The notes beneath the pieces were generated by a model, which worked only from the letters and a program-made list of their open reading frames with translations, did no database searches and had not been told where the DNA came from. DNA of 64,000 nucleotides. It comes from Hordeum vulgare subsp. vulgare (Eukaryota; Streptophyta; Magnoliopsida; Poales; Poaceae). Of this stretch, positions 33,462 to 44,370 are shown in pieces; the first letter of the stretch is position 1; each line of letters begins with the position of its first letter. The stretch is from contig NC_058519.1 in NCBI RefSeq assembly GCF_904849725.1, forward strand, positions 110,596,881-110,660,880, written 5' to 3'. The position numbers were made by a program, and so were the translations under genes.

Positions 33462-33939
33462 CTTGACCTAGATCTGCGGCAGAAAATAGGCTCGAAACGA
33501 AAAACAGAGGAAATCTGCGTGATGCAGGGGTTAGACCAAATGGAAGTATATATAATGATTTTTTCCAGACCTGAAGGAGTACCCTGCACGAAAACGGAGT
33601 CTGGGAGGCGCACGAGGTGTCCACAAGCCCTCACGACGCGGCCAGGGGGTGGGCCCGCGCCGTGCAGGCTTGTCGCCTCCTCGCGCACTTTCTAGACTAC
33701 TTCCAATTTTTGTATTTTTCAAATATTCCAAAACGGAGAAAATTTCCTACTGGAAAAGTTTTGGACTCTGTTTTCTTACCGAAACACACACTTCTTCATT
33801 TTCGGAGTCTGAAACAAGCTGATAAATATCCCTTAGGTATTCTTCCGGAGTTATGGTACTGATGATGTTGCTTTCAACATTTATGGGAGTACTTGAGATA
33901 TAATGCTTGATTCACTGCCCATTTACCACTCTCGGACAA
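33462..33939 (-). promoter_or_regulatory. Leader of the accessory ORF, with an LTR-like GC hairpin
   Basis: Non-coding. At 33621-33673 it holds a copy of the GC hairpin found in the A and D LTRs (ACAAGCC at 33623-33629 pairing with GGCTTGT at 33667-33673, with GCGGCC and GGGCCCGCG between). A copy of an LTR structural element in front of an internal ORF could reflect a subgenomic promoter or an RNA signal (inference). Confidence 0.4.
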
Positions 33940-34990
33940 TTACCTTCCGTGTTGTTGATCTTGATAGCACCGGAACGATATACAATATACTTCCTCAACA
34001 ACATAGGGACCTTCCCATTTAGAGAGAAGCTTACCTGCAAAGAATCTTAAACGAGATTTATATAGCAAGACATAATCACCTACATTGAACTCACGCTTTC
34101 GTATCCTCTTATCATGCCACCTCTTAACCTTCTCTTTGAATAGCTTGGCATTCTCATATGCCTGAGTTCTCCACTCATCAAGCGATCTAATATCAAATAA
34201 CCTCTTCTCACCGGCAAGTTTGAAATCAAAGTTGAGCTCTTTGATTGCCCAATAAGCTTTATGCTCTAGCTCAAGAGGTAAGTGACATGCTTTCCCATAC
34301 ACCATTTTGTACGGAGACATGCCCATGGGATTCTTATAGGCATTTCTATAAGCCCACAGTGCATCATCGAGCTTCTTAGACCAATTCTTTCTAGACCTGT
34401 TGACATTCTTTTACAGAATCAGTTTAATCTCTCTATTGCTTAGCTCTACTTGACCACTGGACTGAGGGTGGTAGGGAGACGCAATTCTATGGTTGACATC
34501 GTACTTAGCAAGCGTTTTACGGAAAGCACCATGAATGAAGTGTGAACCACCGTCGATCATTAGATATCTAGGGACTCCAAATCTAGGGAAGATAACTTCT
34601 TTCAGCATCTTGATAGAGGTGTTGTGATCAACACTACTAGTGGGGATAGCTTCTACCCACTTAGTGACGTAATCAACAACAACTAAGATGTGAGTATACC
34701 CATTGGATTTTGGAAAAGGTCCCATATAATCAAAGCCCCAAACATCAAATGGTTCAATGACAAGTGAATAGTTCATAGGCATTTTCTGACGTTTGCTAAT
34801 ATTACCTATTCTTTGACATTCGTCACAAGACAAGACAAACTTACGGGCATCTTTGAAGAGAGTGGGCCAATAGAAACCTGATTGCAATACCTTGTGTGCA
34901 GTTCTATCTCCCGCATGGTGTCCTCCGTAGGCCTCGGAGTGACACTTTTGTAGGATCTGTCCCTGTTCATGTTCAGGTACACAACGTCTA
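33940..34990 (-). pseudogene. Element A integrase, with one frameshift and a stop
   Basis: The HHCC zinc domain is partly visible ([11 protein letters not shown] region then CDECQRIGN, about 34960-34800). The catalytic core has [10 protein letters not shown] (Asp), a conserved [10 protein letters not shown] block, [11 protein letters not shown] (Asp, about 34550) and [15 protein letters not shown] (Glu, about 34435). A stop follows in the next codons (about 34410), then the C-terminal part continues to 33940 with the GPY/F-like KWEGPYVVEEVY. A frameshift near 34995 separates it from the RNase H frame. Confidence 0.9.
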
Positions 34991-35000
34991 ATAACACCAT

Positions 35001-36157
35001 CTACTCCTTCCTATAAAGGTGAGGATCATCCCAAAAGTAATGTCTCAAGTCAAAGAAGAATTTCTTATTTTGCTGGTATGTGAAACTAGGTGGTATATAT
35101 TTAGCAACGATATAGTTTGCATAATCAACATACCACGATGCACTACGTGAAGCATTGATGACATTGAATTGCTCATCGGGAAAGCTATCATCAATAGGTT
35201 GTGGGTCATCAAGAATGTTCTCCAACCTAGACAAGTTATCTGTTACTGGATTATCAGCACCCTTTCTGTCGACAACGTGCAAATCAAATTCTTGTAGCAA
35301 GAGAACCCATCTGATAAGTCTAGGTTTAGCGTCCTTCTTCTCCATGAGGTACCTAATAGCAGCGTGATCAGTGTGAATAGTGACTTTGGAATCAACTATG
35401 TAAGACCTGAACTTTTCACATGCAAACACGACTGCTAAAAACTCCTTCTCCGTAGTGGCATAGTTTCTCTGGGCACTGTCTAGAGTTTTACTAGCGTAGT
35501 GAATAACATTCAACTTCTTATCGACTCTTTGCCCTAGAACAGCACCAACAGCATAATCACTAGCGTCACACATGATCTCAAAAGGTAAGTTCCAATCAGG
35601 TGGTTGAACAATAGGTGCAGTTATCAAAGCCCTCTTAAGTATTTCAAAGGCTTCCTCACAATCATCGTCAAATACAAAAGGAATATCCTTTTGCAAGAGA
35701 TTGGTAAGAGGCCTAGAAATCTTAGAGAAGTCTCTGATGAACCTTCTATAGAAACCAGCATGACGAAGGAAACTTCTTATACCTTTGATATCTGTGGGGT
35801 ATGGCATTTTCTCGATTGCATAAACCTTAGCCTTATCGACTTCAATACCTATTTCAGAAATTTTATGTCCTAAGACGATGCCTTCATTAACCATAAAGTG
35901 GCACTTCTCCCAATTCAAGACAAGATTGGTTTCTTTACATCTCTGCAAGACTCGATCAAGGTTGCTGAGGCAATCATCAAAGGAAGACCCATAAACGGAG
36001 AAGTCGTCCATGAAAACCTCAACAATCTTTTCACAAAAGTCAGACAATATAGCCATCATACATCTTTGAAAAGTGGCAGGTGCATTACATAAGCCAAAAG
36101 GCATACGTCTATAGGCAAAGGTACCGAAAGGGCAGGTGAAAGTGGTTTTCTCCTGAT
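35001..36157 (-). pseudogene. Element A reverse transcriptase (C-part) and RNase H
   Basis: Contains [16 protein letters not shown], the intact catalytic box [10 protein letters not shown] (about 36010), the [12 protein letters not shown] block, the connection region, and RNase H with [38 protein letters not shown] and the [14 protein letters not shown] end. The frame is open for about 400 codons. A frameshift near 36158 separates it from the RT N-terminal part and another near 34995 from integrase. Confidence 0.93.
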
Positions 36158-38536
36158 CAGATGTGCAACTGGTATTTGGGAGAAACCAGAATAACCGTCT
36201 AGAAAGCAAAAGTGTGTGTGTTTAGACAACCTTTCTAGCATTTGGTCAATAAACGACAAAGTGTAATGATCTTTCCTAGTGGCTTTATTCAATTTCCTAA
36301 AATCGATCACCATCCTATAGCCAGTAATAATCCTTTGTGAGATCACTTCATCCTTATCATTAGGGACAACGGTAATGCCTCCCTTCTTAGGAACGTAATG
36401 CACCGGACTCACCCAATCGCTGTGAGCAACATGATAGATGATACCTGCTTCCAGGAGCTTTAGTATTTCTTTTCTCACTACCTCTTTCATCTTAGGATTT
36501 AATCTCCTTTGATGATCAGCAACTGGTTTGAAGTCAGGATCAGTTTTAATCCTGTGCTGGCATAGGGTAGGACTAATGCCCTTAAGATCATCAAGAGTAT
36601 ATCCAATAGTAGCACAATGCTTCCTCAGAGTTTTTAGTATCTTCTTTTCTTCATGCTCTGAGAGGCTAGCACTAATAATGACAGGATATATCTCCTTTTC
36701 ATCAAGATAAGCATACTTAAGAGTATCAGGCAACTGTTTAAGCTCGAACACATGATCACCCTTTGGTGGGGGTGGATCCCCAAGCAGTTCAACAGGCAAG
36801 TTATTCTTAAGGATAGGATATTGTTCTAAGACAACCCTATCAATCTCATCCCTTTCATCCATACGCATATCATTTTCATGCTCAAGCAAGTATTGCTCTA
36901 AGGGATCAGTAGGAGGCACGACAATAGAGGCTAAGGCAATAGTTTCATCCCTACTAGGCAACTCCTTTTCATGAGGTTGTCTACCAAACTTAGAGAAATT
37001 GAACTCATGTGGCACGCCTTCAAAGCCAACAGTGACAGTTTGCTTCTCACAATCAATATGAGCATTGACAGTATTGAGAAAAGGCCTACCAAATATGATG
37101 GGACAAAAGCTATCTTGTGCGGTAGCAAGAACGAGGAAATCAGCAGGATACTTTGTTTTACCACACAACACTTCAACATCCCTAACAATTCCCACAGGGC
37201 AGATAGTATCTCTATTGGCAAGCTGAATAGTGACATCAATAGGCTCTATCTCAACAGGTGCAATCTCATCTTTGATTTCATCATATAAGGATTGAGGTAT
37301 TGCACTAACACTAGCACCCATGTCACATAAGCCATGATAACAATGATCTCCTACCACAGGCATGCCAACAATAGGCCTATGTTTGTCTCTAGCGTGAGGT
37401 TTATCAATTCTAGCAGCATCTTCATAGAAGTGAATATTATGTCCCTCAACTTCTTCAGACAGAAGATCTTTGATAATAGCAATGCTAGGTTCAACTCTAA
37501 TTTGCTCAGGGGGTGTAGGTGTTCTAATGTAGCCTCTACGTATCACAGTTGAAGCTTTAGAATGATCCTTTATCCTAACAGGGAAAGGTGGTTTCTCAAT
37601 GTAAGCACTGGCAACAACAGGATCATTATAGGCAATGACTTTCTCTTCAACTGGAATTGGTTTAAATACATTGACTTCTAAAGGAGGATGATATTTAAAC
37701 CACTTCTCTTTGGGGAGGTCAATATGAGCGGCAAAAGATTCACACAATGAAGCTACTATCTCAGAGTCAAGTCCATACTTAGCGCTAAAATCACTAAAGG
37801 TATTTGTCTCAACAAAGGATTTAACGCAATCAAACATGAAATTCATACCTGACTCCTTACCTTCTTCAAGCTCCCAATCTTCAGAGTTGTGTTTAATTCT
37901 CTCCAATAAATTCCATTTGAAGTCAATATCTCTCTTCATAAAAGAACCGGTACAAGAAGTGTCAAGCATGGTGCGATCATCATGAGAAAGCCGAGCATAG
38001 AAGTTCTGAATGATAATTTCTCTCGAGAGCTCATGATTGGGGCATGAATATAACATTTATTTAAGCCTCCCCCAAGCTTGAGCGATGCTTTCTCTGTCAC
38101 GAGGCCAAAAATTGTAAATATAATTCCAATCACGATGTACTAAATGCATAGGATAAAACTTTTGATGAAATTCCAATTTCAACAGATTGTAGTCCCATGA
38201 TCCAATATCATCACATAGCCTATACCATGTCAACGCCTTATCCTTCAAAGATAAAGGAAAGACCTTCTTCTTGACCTCATCCTCGGGCACACCTACAAGC
38301 TTAAATAAACCACAAACTTCATCTACATAGATCAGATGCAAGTCTGGATATGATGTTCCATCTCGTGTAAAAGGATTAGCCAGCAGTTTCTCAAGCATAC
38401 CCGAAGGAAATTCAAAGCAAATATTTTCAGTAGGTGCAACAGGTTGAGAAGAAAATATTTGTGCTTCCGTTCGAGGTGACGATACCCCGAACAAGCCCCT
38501 CAAAGGATTAGTATCCATAGTGACAAGTGACAACAA
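36158..38536 (-). pseudogene. Element A gag, protease and RT N-terminal part
   Basis: Gag begins near 38536 (or at an internal Met, NPLRGLFGVSS, 38518) with the FPLSLKDKALTWYRL capsid block and QKFYPMHLVHRDWNY. A single stop at about 38055 (a Ser codon changed to TAA after AWGRLK) breaks gag, which then continues in the same frame (LYSCPNHELSREIIIQ). Protease shows HGLCDMGASVSAIPQ near 37320; Asp-Met/Leu-Gly-Ala in place of Asp-Thr/Ser-Gly is usual in this lineage. RT opens with KPVADHQRRLNPKMKEVV, WVSPVHYVPKKGG and YRMVIDFRKLNKATRKDHY. No zinc knuckle is visible in gag. Confidence 0.92.
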
Positions 38537-38595
38537 ATTTCAGCACGCTATATGAATGTTTCCTTACCAAGTTCCACTTACCAGAGGCGCTTCAC

Positions 38596-38613
38596 TCCCC
38601 GGCAACGGCGCCA
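38596..38613 (-). promoter_or_regulatory. Primer binding site of element A (tRNA-Asp)
   Basis: Plus strand TCCCCGGCAACGGCGCCA equals the 3' end of plant tRNA-Asp, so the element RNA carries the exact complement, 18 of 18. It lies 11 bp inside the 5' LTR, normal for this lineage. Confidence 0.92.
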
Positions 38614-38624
38614 GAAAAGAGTCT

Positions 38625-40140
38625 TGATGACCCACAAGTATAGGGGACCAATCATAGTCCTTTCGGTAAGTAAGAGTGTCGAAACCAACGAGGAGCAGAA
38701 GGATCTGACAAGTGGTTTTCAGCAAGGTAAAATCTGTAGGCACTGAAATCGTCGGTAACAAGTGATTGTGTGGTGAGATGATTCGTAGCAAGCAACAAGT
38801 AACAAAAGTAGCAACGGTGCAGAAAAGTGGCCCAATCCGTTTTTTAGCAAGGGACAAGCCTGGACAAAGTCTTATAGGAGAAAAAACGCTCCCGGGGACA
38901 CACGGGAATTTCTGTCATGCTAGTTTCATCATGTTCATATGATTCACGTTTGTTACTTTAATAGTTTGATATGTGGGTGGACCGGCGCTTGGGTACTGCC
39001 CTTACTTGGACAAGCATCCCACTTATGATTAACCCCTCTCACAAGCATCCGCAACTATGAAAGAAGAATTAAGACAAAGTCTAACCATAGCATTAAACTA
39101 GCGGATCCAAATCAGCCCCTTACGAAGCAACGCATAAACTAGGGTTTAAGCTTCTGTCACTCTAGCAACCCATAATCTACTTACTACTTCCCAATGCCTT
39201 CCTCTAGGCCCAAATAATGGTGAAGTGTTATGTAGTCGACGTTCACATAACACCACTAGAGGAAAAACAACATACAACATATCAAATTACCGAATGAATA
39301 CCAAATTCACATGACTATTATTAGCATGACTTATCCCATGTCCTCAGGAACAAAAGTAACTACTCACAAAGCATAATCATATTCATGATCAGAGAGGTAA
39401 TGAGTAGCATCAAGGATCTGAACATAAACTCTTCCACCAAATAATCCAACTAGCATCAACTACAAAGAGTAATCAACACTACTAGCAACCTTACAAGTAC
39501 CAATCGGAGTCGCGAGACGGAGATTGGTTACAAGTGATGAACTAGGGTTTGGAGATGAGATGGTGTTGATGAAGATGTTGATGGTGACGAGTCCCCTCCG
39601 ACGAGAGGAGTGTTGGTGATGATGATGGCGACGATTTCACCCTCTGGGAGGGAAGTTTCCCCGGCGGGATCGTCCTGTCGGAGCTCTAGATTGGTTATGC
39701 TCAAGTTCCGCCTCGTGGCGGTGGCGAAACCACGAAAAAGCTCCTCCTTGATTTTTTTCCTGGATGAAACCCTCCATATAGAAAAAGAGGGGGGCCAGTG
39801 GGCTGCCCACAAGCCCCCATGGCGTGGCCTGGGGGGTGGCCGCACCGTGCAGGCTTGTGGGAACCCCCTGGTGCCCCTTTGGCACTTCTTCGGCCCAGTA
39901 TTTTTGATAAATTGGGAAAAAAATCCCCGTTGATTTTCACGGCGGTTGGAGTTGCGCATAATAGGTATCTCAACTTTGCTCCACTTTCAGGCCATAATTC
40001 CAGTTGCCGGTATTCTCCCTCTTCATGTAAACCTTGCAAAATAAGAGAGAAAAGGCATAAGAATAGTACCGTGAAGTGAAATAACAGCCAAAGAAGCGAT
40101 AAATATCAACATGAAAACATGATACAAAATGAACGTATCA
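38625..40140 (-). repeat. 5' LTR of element A (1,516 bp)
   Basis: On plus TGATGACCCACAAGTATAGG to GAACGTATCA; on minus TGATACGTTC...GGGTCATCA. It contains the hairpin arms CCCACAAGCC (39806-39815) and GGCTTGTGGG (39852-39861). A TATA-like CTATATGG for minus lies near 39774-39781. Confidence 0.92.
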
Positions 40141-41277
40141 AACGGCAGGTAGATACCACATATAGATAGGTATGGTGGACTCATATGGAACAACTTTGGG
40201 TTTATGGAAGTGGATGCACAAGCAGTATTCTCGCTTAGTACAAGTGAAGGCTAGCAAAAGACTGGGAAGCGACCAACTAGAGAGCGAGAACAATCATCAA
40301 AATGCATTGAGATTAACCAACATTGAGTGCAAGCATGAGTAGGAGATAAATCACCATGAACATGAATATCATAGATGCTATGTTGATCTGTTTCAACTAC
40401 ATGCGTAAACATGCGCCAAGTCAAGCCACTTGAATCATTCAAAGGAGGATACCATCCTATCATACTACATCATAATCATCTCAAAATTCATGTTGGCATC
40501 CAAGACAAACCATTATAAGCTCCTAGCTAATTAAGCATGGCATTAGAAACTATGATCTCTAAGTTGTCATTGCAAACATGCTTCTCTCACAACAAAGCTG
40601 AATCAGGAACGATGAGCTAGTCATATTTACAAAAACAAAATAGATCGAGTTCATACCAGCTTTTCCAGGCTCAGTCACTTCATCGTATATCGTCATTATT
40701 GCCTTTCACTTGCACGAACGAACGATGTGAACAATAATAAGAGTGCTCGTGCATTGGACTAAGCTGGAATCTGCAAGCAAACACAAAGGAGAAGACAAAG
40801 TAATATGGCTCTTTAACAGATAAACAGATATGCATGCGAGAGCCACTAAACATTGTAACCATTGTCTTCTACCTTGACCCAAATAAAAATAAAACTATTT
40901 ACACGGGAAAGCTCCCAACAAGCAAAAGAAGAACAAGGAATCTGTTTGGGTTTTCTCAAACTAGACAAACACACGAGAGAAAAAGAAATAAACTAGCATG
41001 GATGATACAGTGGCAAAGTGTGAACACCGACTAACAAAGTGAAAGTGTGAGCAAGAATATAAAGTCGGTGAGAAACACGTACTCCCCCAAGCTTAGGCTT
41101 TTGACCTAAGTTGGTCTACTCCCATGGAGGGAAATAACCGTCTCTGGGATACTCTCGAGTGTACCGAGGGTGCCACTTCTATGTGAGCTCTTCTGGCTCC
41201 CACTGATAAATTGGCGTCTGGTACTCGACTGGTAGCTCGGGCACGTGCGCTTGTGGTGGTGCTATGCCCCAATATGC
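40141..41277 (-). other. 3' UTR of element D (second part)
   Basis: Resumes the D 3' UTR to the right of element A. It has no supported gene. A CTTGGGGGAGT stretch at about 41082-41095 lies close downstream of the env-position ORF, as in element A. Confidence 0.65.
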
Positions 41278-42189
41278 TTAGATGTTTGAGGGCATAATAA
41301 TGTACCTGCCTAGATGAAGATTGAACAAAGAAGGAGCAGACAAAGTAATAGTCTCACGAGTACCCTGACTAAATACCAGGTTATAAATCATCCTCTTATT
41401 TATATCTTTGTCAAGAAAGTCATGGCGAACCATGCTATCATAATCTAGATATCTCTCAGGAAGAAGTATCACTTCTTCCTCGTGCAGTCTAATGGGTATC
41501 TCAAAATGTCTAGCAAGACGGGTAGCATAGATACCTCCATAAACAACGCCTTTAGAACGGTTCGTGTTCAACCGTTGAGCTACTATAGCACCAAGGCTAT
41601 AAGTTTTATCATTATAAAGGGCTTCGCGCAAAACCGCAAGATTTGGGGAGCTAAGGGCCCCAGCTTTCCCACAGCCAATCAAACATTTTCCCACGAATAA
41701 TGAGAAGTACCGAAGCACGCGAAAATGTATGCTAGCAGCTCTAGCGCAAGACACTCCTCTCTCCTCTCCTACAGCAATAGTATCTATGAAAGCCTCCAAG
41801 TCCCGTGGACAAGGTTCATGAATATCCCCAACATAAGGTAATTTGCAAACATTGCAAAAATCCTAAAGTGACATGCGCTGGGGGATATCATATAACTTGA
41901 ACTCAACCATAGGAGGACTCTTCCTCGGATAGAAATTAAAGCTTTGCATGAAAATATTAGTGAGGAGGAGGTATTGCGGACACTTATCTTCAACAAAGGC
42001 GGTAAGGCCTGCGTTCTCCACCAAGTAGTAGAAGTCCTCATAGAGTCCGACGGCGTGTAGGAACACATTGCTTGGCCACTCGCACGCTCGAACTTCTGCA
42101 ACTCGGGGGACCAGATACTTGGGTTTCTTCTTCTCATTTTCATCATGCTTGGGGTCACAGCTTGAAGAGCCTCTTAGGAACCTCCTCAT
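41278..42189 (-). pseudogene. Env-position ORF of element D, one in-frame stop
   Basis: Frame from an ATG at about 42189 (MRRFLRGSSSCDPKH) to 41278, about 300 codons, with one TAG near 41863 (after PQRMSL). It contains a CNVCKLPYVGD segment, RYFSLFVGKCLIGCGKAGAL, VVYGGIYATRLARHF and LPERYLDYDSMV. This protein sits between pol and 3' LTR in Athila-type wheat elements, the position called env-like. I see no signal peptide or clear transmembrane helix, so an envelope function is not supported. Its function is unknown. Confidence 0.7.
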
Positions 42190-42602
42190 CTTTTCCTTTT
42201 TCTTTCTCTGAAAATTTCTGAATTTTTTAGTGACTCTAAGGAAAAGTGAACAAGGTCCAATGAAACTCGTAGCAACTACTCCCACAGGTGCCTAGAGGCC
42301 ATATCATGCATCAAAACTACTTGGGACCGGCTAAAATTAGCATGCAAAGCTCAAGAACGGGGTCACCAAGGCAGCAATAATATGCAATGAATAAGGCACT
42401 AGAGCTAAAACTAATTGGACCAATGGAGGAGTCACATACCAAGGAGCAATTTCCCCAAAACAGTTTGGTGAATGGGGCTTTGCACAAGGAGATCGAAAAT
42501 CGCAGCAAGAAGAGCAAGAACACGGGTTTGAGCTGCGGTATGATTTTTTCTGGAGGTAGGAGAAGGAGATGGGAGCTGGAATAAGTGGAGGGGGACACGT
42601 GG
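42190..42602 (-). other. Leader of the env-position ORF, cut by the LARD
   Basis: Non-coding on minus, with a CT-rich stretch and a CTCCTACCTCCAG splice-acceptor-like site. The LARD target site is at 42598-42602 (CGTGG). Confidence 0.5.
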
Positions 42603-44161
42603 TGTGACAGCCCGATGCCGACGTTCCATAAGATTCCCCTTTCTTTCCATTTTCGTCGTGTGGGTATTTTCATTTGTAGCATCGTCATCGCATCATTCGC
42701 ATCATCTGCATTGCATCGGCATCTCCGTGCCGCCAGTTTTCAAAACTTGCATCCGTTGTTAGTTGCCGATTCTCGTCGTTGTTCGTTCTGAGCCCGACCA
42801 CACGCGCACGCGCCCGCGGCATCGTCAAAACCCTGTTTTAAAAGTGTGCGTAAAACTTTCTCTGATTGGGTTGAGATTTGACGTGCGGTCTTATTTTAAT
42901 ATAGGTAGACCGCCTGTCGAGTTTCATCGGAATCGAAGTCCGTCTGGTACCCGAACGGTCGACCATAGCGGCACCGTATTCGGTCTATCATCGGGCGTCT
43001 TTCGGTGTTTGAAACCCCGATGCCGGGCTGCCCGTTTTCCCTCTCATCTCCGGCTAGCCTCTCTGCAAAGTGCACCGACCTACGCGCAATCCAGTTCGAA
43101 AACCTCCCGGAACCCGAGCCCGGCGGTCGTGACCGTTGGATCCGGATCAACCCCGTTTTACCGCAAACTGTCTTTGGTTTGTCCAGTGAACTTCCTAACC
43201 TATTTATCTCGACCACCCGGTCTAAATCGGAGGGTCGAGATGAACCTACAACTAACCTGCTAGCTATATTTGGACCGTAGACTAATCCACCCAAAACCTA
43301 ATTTTTAGGGATCCTTCCCCTGTCCCAACCGCCGTCGCCAACCCCTTGACCCATCTCCTTCCTCGGGATCTCTCCCGATCCATCCCCTAGCCCCACCTTG
43401 CTTTCCCCACCAAGCCAACCGGCAACGAGAGCCCGAGCCGAACCATTGTAGCCAGCCGCCCAATGGCTACCTCGCCATGTTGTCCCTGAACATGCCCGGC
43501 GACCAGAGCCCGCAGCTCCTTCGTCGCGTGCCTGCCGGACCTCGCCGCGTCCTGCCGCAGCTGGAGCACCATGAGGGTGCGTTCTGATAGCCTAGCATCC
43601 TCCTCCTCCCGCAGCTCTCTCTCTCTCCCTGATCTCATCTCTCTCGGTTCTCTCTCTCTCTCTCACAGGGACCTCTGCAGCTAACGCCGTCATGGGCGGA
43701 TCTCGCCGCCTTGCAACTCGTCGGCCGTCTCCATCACCTAGGCTAGTGCCTCGCCCGGCCTTCTCCTTCCCTGTGCTCTCCTCCTCTCTCTCCCGTAACC
43801 CCACCTTTCTCTATGTCTCTTGGTCCCCGAGCAGGAGTCCCGAGCCAAGCCGCTGCATGGACATGAGCCTGTCGCTGCCTTGGAGCTCCACCACCGGCCA
43901 GATGTGGTGCCCCGAGGGACGGATCCTCCCATCCCCGCCGATCCCGACCAGCAGGTCCCCAGCGCCAACTCCTCCAGGCAGCCGCCTCCTCCAGTGCCTC
44001 CCTCGGCCGCCTCTGTATTGCCATGAACCTCGGCCTCTGTTTCCCTGATGTGAGCCCGTTTCCTGTAACAAAAAAACTCAGTTTTATCCTAGATCCATTT
44101 TGCTTGGTGAGGTTATATTCTGTTGCAGTTGTTATCTGCCGCAAGTAGTTTATTAGCGAGT

Positions 44162-44211
44162 TGGTTAGCGCAGCAGTGCTACCTCCTGGTGGACCAGGGA
44201 TCAAATCCCCA
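44162..44211 (+). other. tRNA-like core 1 in the LARD LTR
   Basis: A-box-like TGGTTAGCGCAGCAGTG (44162-44178) and B-box-like GGGATCAAATCCCC (44198-44211), with spacing as in tRNA promoters. It is repeated in the second LTR at about 51838-51887. Confidence 0.5.
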
Positions 44212-44320
44212 CGACTGCATAATTCTTCTTTTTGTTGTGTGTCTTCAGGCTAGCAAGTTTGCCACTGTTATTGCATCTGCAACCATTACCCTTTGTAATC
44301 ATTAGCATCTGCATGTCATT

Positions 44321-44370
44321 CTGGTTACCCTGTCAATCCACATGCAAGAGGTCCTCGGGTCAAATCCCAT
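44321..44370 (+). other. tRNA-like core 2 in the LARD LTR
   Basis: CTGGTTACCCTGTCAATCC (44321-44339) followed by CGGGTCAAATCCCAT (44356-44370). GTCCT before and AGGAC after the B-box could pair. It is repeated at about 51996-52046. Confidence 0.45.

Larger units (their letters stand above)
30450..40140 (-). mobile_element. Athila-type Ty3/gypsy retrotransposon 'A', nested in the 3' UTR of D
   Basis: Order on minus: 5' LTR (40140-38625), tRNA-Asp primer site, gag, protease, RT, RNase H, integrase, accessory ORF, 3' UTR, polypurine tract, truncated 3' LTR (31509-30450). The pol order with integrase last confirms gypsy. Only a few lesions break the gag-pol frame, so this is the best preserved retroelement here. 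The outer 450 bp or so of the 3' LTR is missing, so the target duplication cannot be tested. The two LTRs differ at roughly 3% of sites by eye over 1.06 kb. Confidence 0.92.

Noticed and set aside
41278..42189. True retroviral envelope gene
   Set aside because: The position fits, but there is no signal peptide, transmembrane helix or glycoprotein-like pattern visible.
43387..44204. Overlapping GC-rich ORFs, repeated at 51067-51879
   Set aside because: Both copies lie in LARD LTRs and the frames are composition-driven; repetition reflects the LTR pair, not a gene family.
44155..44225. A tRNA gene
   Set aside because: A- and B-box-like motifs are present but no full cloverleaf or acceptor stem could be drawn.
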